64,000 nt of DNA, from NCBI RefSeq assembly GCF_000504285.1, contig NZ_KI632511.1, positions 5,872,154 through 5,936,153 of the forward strand, in the 5' to 3' direction. The notes beneath the pieces were generated by a model that saw nothing but the letters and a program-made list of their open reading frames with translations, did not search any database and had not been told where the DNA came from. Source of the stretch: Actinospica robiniae DSM 44927. Lineage in GTDB: Bacteria > Actinomycetota > Actinomycetes > Streptomycetales > Catenulisporaceae. This document shows positions 60,327 to 64,000 of the stretch, piece by piece. Positions within the stretch are counted from its first letter, which is position 1, and each line of letters begins with the position of its first letter. A program made the position numbers and the translations under genes.

Positions 60327-61286
60327 TCAGCCGAGCAGAGCGCCGGCCACGCCGGTGTGCAGCAGCGAGTCGGAGTGGATCACCACGGTCAACGCGGACG
60401 CCGCCAGGATGGCCACGCCGGCGCCGAGCGGCACGAGCAGCTGAGTGTCGCGGTACCAGGGCACCCGTTGCTGCGGCCGCGGGGCGAAGGCGAACGCGGC
60501 ACCGAGGACCAGGCCGCTGGCGAGTCCGCCGAGATGGTCGTGCCAGTCGATCCCGGGCACGGCGAAGCTGAACGCCAGATTGATCACGATCACCGCGACG
60601 ATCGGCTGCATGTTCAGCCGCTCCCGGTAGGCCAGCACGGCGAGCACCCCGAGCAGTCCGAAGATCGCCCCCGAGGCGCCTTCCGAGGTGTAGCTGTAGC
60701 GGCCCATGAAGGCGAAGGACACCGCCGAGGCGCCGATCCCGCAGACCAGGTAGGTCATCAGGAAGCGCAGCCGCCCGATCCGGCTCTCCACCGGCAGGCC
60801 GATCCACCACAGCGAGAGCATGTTCATCACGATGTGGGCCGGGCTCAGGTGCAGGAACATCGCCGTGACGAGCCGGTACCACGCACCGTTCGCGACGCCT
60901 ATGTGCGGGTCGGCCGTGATCGCACCGGAGACCGCGGTCAGATCCAAACGGGCGGAGAACCCGGCGCCGCCCACGTGCTGCAGCCCGTACATCACGACGT
61001 TCACCACGATCAGGGAGATCGTGACCACGCCCTGGCGCACGTGCACCCGGCCGCCGACCGCGGTGCGCGGCTGCCGGGTGGTCTTCGCCCCGCCGCGTAC
61101 GCACTCGGGGCACTGGAAGCCGACCGCCGCGCTGACCATGCAGTCGGTGCAGATCGAGCGCTCGCACCGATGGCAGCGCAGGTAGGTCTCCCGGTCCGGG
61201 TGCCGGAAGCACTTCGGCGTTCCCGCGGGCCGCTGATCCCGGATCGCGTCGTCCATCGGCGCGGTTCCGTCGGGTGAGGTGGTCAC
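60327..61286 (-). CDS. Rhomboid-family intramembrane serine protease with zinc finger
   Basis: 319 residues from GTG 61286 (GGGGAGG upstream). An N-terminal Cys/His zinc-binding segment (CFRHPDRETYLRCHRC; CTDC; CPECV) is followed by about seven helices. The catalytic Ser is in GASGAIFGLLGV and the His in WHDHLGGLASG. HIVMNMLSLWWIG is the rhomboid HxxxN motif. Substrates unknown. Confidence 0.9.
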   Translation of the reverse strand: MTTSPDGTAPMDDAIRDQRPAGTPKCFRHPDRETYLRCHRCERSICTDCMVSAAVGFQCPECVRGGAKTTRQPRTAVGGRVHVRQGVVTISLIVVNVVMYGLQHVGGAGFSARLDLTAVSGAITADPHIGVANGAWYRLVTAMFLHLSPAHIVMNMLSLWWIGLPVESRIGRLRFLMTYLVCGIGASAVSFAFMGRYSYTSEGASGAIFGLLGVLAVLAYRERLNMQPIVAVIVINLAFSFAVPGIDWHDHLGGLASGLVLGAAFAFAPRPQQRVPWYRDTQLLVPLGAGVAILAASALTVVIHSDSLLHTGVAGALLG

Positions 61287-61389
61287 CGTGGAATCCTCCC
61301 CAGAGGATGGGCGTGATCGAGGCTGTGCGCGGCTGCGCGGGGCCGGGACGACGGGGGCGCGCTCAGGCGACGCCCCCGCGCGACGCGGA

Positions 61390-61932
61390 TCAGGAGGAGC
61401 GGCGCTCGATCGTGACGGACTGCATGACCACGTCCTGCGCCGGGCGGTCGTTGGCGCCGGTGCGCACGCCCGCGATCTCGTCCACGACCTTCTTGCTCTG
61501 CTCGTCGGCGACCTCGCCGAAGATGGTGTGCTTGCCGTTGAGGTACTCCGGCGTCGAGACCGTGATGAAGAACTGCGAGCCGTTGGTGCCGTGGCCGCCG
61601 CGCACACCGGCGTTGGCCATGGCCAGCAGGTACTTGCGGTTGAAGGTCAGGTCCGGGTGGATCTCGTCGTCGAAGGTGAAGCCGGGGCCGCCGTAGCCCT
61701 GGCCCAGCGGGTCGCCGCCCTGGATCATGAAGCCGGAGATGATGCGGTGGAAGATCGTCCCGTCGTAGTACGGACCGCTGCCCGGCTTGTTCGTGTTCGG
61801 GTCGGTGTACTCCTTCGTGCCCTCGGCGAGTTCCACGAAGTTGCGCACGGTCTTGGGCGCGTGGTTCGGGAACAGTTGAATCGTGATGTCGCCGTGGTTG
61901 GTCTTCAGGACGGCGTACGTCTCTTCGGCCAT
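61390..61932 (-). CDS. Cyclophilin-type peptidyl-prolyl isomerase
   Basis: 180 residues. KTNHGDITIQLFPNHAPKTV, FHRIISGFMIQGGD (active-site Arg), NGSQFFIT and LNGKHTIFGEV. Cytoplasmic, no signal peptide. Usual neighbour of the rhomboid gene in this region. Confidence 0.94.
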   Translation of the reverse strand: MAEETYAVLKTNHGDITIQLFPNHAPKTVRNFVELAEGTKEYTDPNTNKPGSGPYYDGTIFHRIISGFMIQGGDPLGQGYGGPGFTFDDEIHPDLTFNRKYLLAMANAGVRGGHGTNGSQFFITVSTPEYLNGKHTIFGEVADEQSKKVVDEIAGVRTGANDRPAQDVVMQSVTIERRSS

Positions 61933-62184
61933 GACGGGCTCTTCCTTCCGTAGCTGTGGTACCCCCGCGAAGCGCTGCGGGCTCCATCCTCCCATGCGGC
62001 AGGTTTCGAAGTACGCCGAGCCCTGGCTTGGTTGCCGATCCGTGTCCTGTCGGCGAAGAGAGGCGTACATCGCCGGCGGCCGGGCACCTGACCAGCGCGG
62101 GACGGGGAAACCGAACGGCCCAAAATGCGAATACGACAGTCATACCGGGGCAGTAGGTGGTAAGTCACCTGAGGAGGTACGGTC

Positions 62185-62607
62185 GTGACCAAGACCACCA
62201 GCCTGCTGCAGAACGCGCAGCCCTACCTGCGGGACCAGTACGCCAACGCTCGCGACGGGCTCGCTCCGAAGCTCGCCCACACCCGCGAGGTCGCGGTGCC
62301 GATGGCCGTGGACGTCTCGCACCGGGCGATGGACATGTCGACGAAGATGCGCAACGAGATCCTGCCGGAGGCCACCAAACGGGCGATGCTCGCCGCCGCG
62401 GTGCTGCGCGGCGCGGAGGTCGAGGCCCAGCGCGAACGCAGCAACAAGTGGCGGCTGATCGCCATGGCCGGCGCGGCCGGGGCGGCCCTCGGCGCCGGCG
62501 CCTTCGTCTGGCAGCGCAAGCGCGCCCAGGAATGCTGGTGCGAGGAATGCGCGGAAGAGCAGACGATGATGCCGGAGGAAGCCCCGCACGTCGACGCGCA
62601 CAACTGA
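62185..62607 (+). CDS. DUF5324-type protein
   Basis: 140 residues from GTG 62185 (GAGGAGG upstream). A long helical N-terminus (LLQNAQPYLRDQYANARDG; VSHRAMDMSTKMRNEILPEA) leads to one membrane helix (LIAMAGAAGAALGAGAFVW) and a Cys/Glu-rich tail (CWCEECAEE). DUF5324 proteins occur at this place in streptomycetes; the role is unknown. Confidence 0.82.
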   Translation: MTKTTSLLQNAQPYLRDQYANARDGLAPKLAHTREVAVPMAVDVSHRAMDMSTKMRNEILPEATKRAMLAAAVLRGAEVEAQRERSNKWRLIAMAGAAGAALGAGAFVWQRKRAQECWCEECAEEQTMMPEEAPHVDAHN

Positions 62608-62621
62608 CCTTCGACACGAAA

Positions 62622-62647
62622 GCCCCGCCGGAACCTGCCGGCGGGGC
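62622..62647. terminator. Bidirectional terminator hairpin
   Basis: 10-bp GCCCCGCCGG / CCGGCGGGGC stem with a 6-nt loop between convergent genes. Confidence 0.8.
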
Positions 62648-62664
62648 CTCGAAGTGTCGGTGCG

Positions 62665-63957
62665 TCAGTTGTCGAGCAGCTTTTCCGTCGCGGCCAGCTT
62701 GACGCAGACCACCACCGCGCGCATCGCCGTGTCCAGGTCCGCGACCGGCGGGAACGAGGGAGCGAGCCGGATATTGCGGTCGCGCGGGTCCTTGCCGTAC
62801 GGGTAGGTCGACCCGGCCGGGGTCAGCGCGATGCCCGCTTCCTTCGCCAGCCGGATCACCTCGGAGGCGGTGCCGTCGAGCACGTCCAGGCTGATGAAGT
62901 AGCCGCCGTACGCCTCGGTCCAGGTGGCCACACCCGTGCCGCCGAGGCCCTCGGTCAGGATCTCGCGCACCTTGGCGAACTTCGGCGCCAGGCTCTCGCG
63001 GTGCCGCTCCATCAGCTTCTGCACGCCGGCGGCGTCCTTGAGGAAGCGCACGTGCCGCAGCTGGTTGACCTTGTCCGGGCCGATGGTCCGCTTGGACAGG
63101 TGCCCCTGGAACCAGGCGAGGTTCGCCGCGGAGGCGCCCAGGAACGAGACCCCCGCCCCGGCGAAGGTGACCTTCGACGTGGATCCGAACACGAACACCC
63201 GGTCGGCGTTCCCGGCCTCGGCGCACAGCTCGAGGATCGGTGCCACGGTGATGTGATCCCCGGTCAGGTGGTGCACGCTGTAGGCGTCATCCCACAGCAG
63301 CCGGAAGTCGTCCGCCGCCGTGGGCATCGCCGCCAGCCGGCGCGCGTGCTCGTCGGAGATGCTGGTCCCGGTGGGGTTGCTGTACTTCGGCACGAACCAC
63401 ATGCCCTTGATCCGCGCGTCCGAGGCCGCGAGGCGCTCGATCTCGTCGATGTCGAGCAGCCCGTCCGCGGTCGGCTCGACCGGGATCATCTCGATGCCGA
63501 ACTTCTGGCAGATGGAGAAGTGCCGGTCGTACCCCGGCACCGGGCACAGGAACGCCGGCCGCTCCACGTCCGCCCACCGCGTCTGCCCACCGGGCAGCGG
63601 GAAGAGCATGGAGTGGATGACCGTGTCGTGCATCAGCGAGAGGCTGGAGTTGTCGCTCGCGAGCAGCTGCGCCACCGGCACCTGCAGCAGCGGGCTGAAG
63701 ATCTCGCGCAGCTCGGTCAGCCCGAGCAGTCCGCCGTAGTTGCGGCAGTCGGTCCCGTCGGCGGCGCGGAAGTCGTCCACCCCCGGGAGTGCGAGCAGCC
63801 CGTTGGAGAAGTCCAGCTGCTCCGCCGAGGGCTTGCCGCGCGTCAGATCGAGATTCAGCCCCCGCTCCTGGAGTCGCAGGTACTCCTTCTGCAGCTGCTC
63901 ACGCAGGGCCAGGAGGGATTCGGAACCAAGTGTGCTGAACTCGTCCACGTGCCCCAT
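62665..63957 (-). CDS. PLP-dependent aminotransferase (fold I, MocR-like class)
   Basis: 430 residues. NLDLTRGKPSAEQLDFSNG at the start, CRNYGGLLGLTELREIF, WFVPKYSNPTGTSIS, LLWDDAYSVHHL and SKVTFAGAGVSFLG with the PLP Lys. This is the class that includes actinobacterial aspartate or alanine aminotransferases; the amino-acid partner is not settled. Complete, 43 bp from the window end. Confidence 0.88.
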   Translation of the reverse strand: MGHVDEFSTLGSESLLALREQLQKEYLRLQERGLNLDLTRGKPSAEQLDFSNGLLALPGVDDFRAADGTDCRNYGGLLGLTELREIFSPLLQVPVAQLLASDNSSLSLMHDTVIHSMLFPLPGGQTRWADVERPAFLCPVPGYDRHFSICQKFGIEMIPVEPTADGLLDIDEIERLAASDARIKGMWFVPKYSNPTGTSISDEHARRLAAMPTAADDFRLLWDDAYSVHHLTGDHITVAPILELCAEAGNADRVFVFGSTSKVTFAGAGVSFLGASAANLAWFQGHLSKRTIGPDKVNQLRHVRFLKDAAGVQKLMERHRESLAPKFAKVREILTEGLGGTGVATWTEAYGGYFISLDVLDGTASEVIRLAKEAGIALTPAGSTYPYGKDPRDRNIRLAPSFPPVADLDTAMRAVVVCVKLAATEKLLDN

Positions 63958-64000
63958 CCTAGTGCGCCCGGGAACGAACCCGAGCGCGATTTCACCCTGT

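Overview
This window is high-GC actinobacterial chromosome. The evidence is the conserved gene sets: rpsF-ssb-rpsR-rplI-dnaB, the cell-growth cluster fhaA-fhaB-pstP-rodA-pbpA-pknB, crgA, inositol-1-phosphate synthase, a DUF5324 protein, and the frequent GTG starts and strong Shine-Dalgarno (SD) sites. The content resembles the region around oriC in Streptomyces and its relatives (a Catenulisporales- or Streptomycetales-like host). No 16S or other species marker is present, so the genus is not assigned.

Region 1 (1-2.58 kb) holds a YbjQ-family protein, a secreted tyrosine phosphatase and a frameshifted SMI1/KNR4-type gene. Region 2 (2.58-21.5 kb) is an integrated conjugative element of the AICE type. 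It lies in the 3' half of a tRNA-Ser(UGA) gene and is bounded by a perfect 65-bp direct repeat. It carries cargo genes, a helix-turn-helix regulator with its operator, Nudix and HAD genes, a GntR/KorSA-type repressor with three operator copies, and small transfer-associated genes. A RapZ-C-like protein, a tandem pair of tiny membrane proteins that look leaderless, a DUF2637 membrane protein and an FtsK/TraB-type DNA pump follow. Directly after the pump is a cluster of CCTAAC repeats that could be its recognition locus. Next come a GIY-YIG-like protein, a protein joining a DnaB N-terminal domain to a DUF3987-like region, an excisionase and a tyrosine integrase. The repeat pattern at the left end suggests the element inserted beside an older related element.

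Region 3 (21.5-36.9 kb) is core chromosome: inositol synthase with a PadR regulator and its palindrome, a bifunctional penicillin-binding protein, a GT87-type glycosyltransferase, an alanine-racemase-like protein, a FemX-type bridge enzyme, an endonuclease IV-like protein, the ribosomal/ssb operon, and dnaB. Region 4 (36.9-49.9 kb) is more variable: a ferric-siderophore uptake system under a 30-bp iron-box palindrome, a marR-clc-cupin-GNAT operon, a serine hydrolase, a DoxX-like protein, an ECF sigma factor with a probable membrane partner, and a CE7 acetyl esterase.

Region 5 (50-64 kb) starts with tRNA-Leu(CAG) and runs through the FHA/phosphatase/RodA/PBP/PknB growth-control operon, a glutamine amidotransferase, crgA, a cluster of DnaA boxes, a rhomboid protease, a cyclophilin, a DUF5324 protein and an aminotransferase. 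Genes that lie on opposite sides of oriC in Streptomyces are joined here with no dnaA between them, which suggests a rearrangement.
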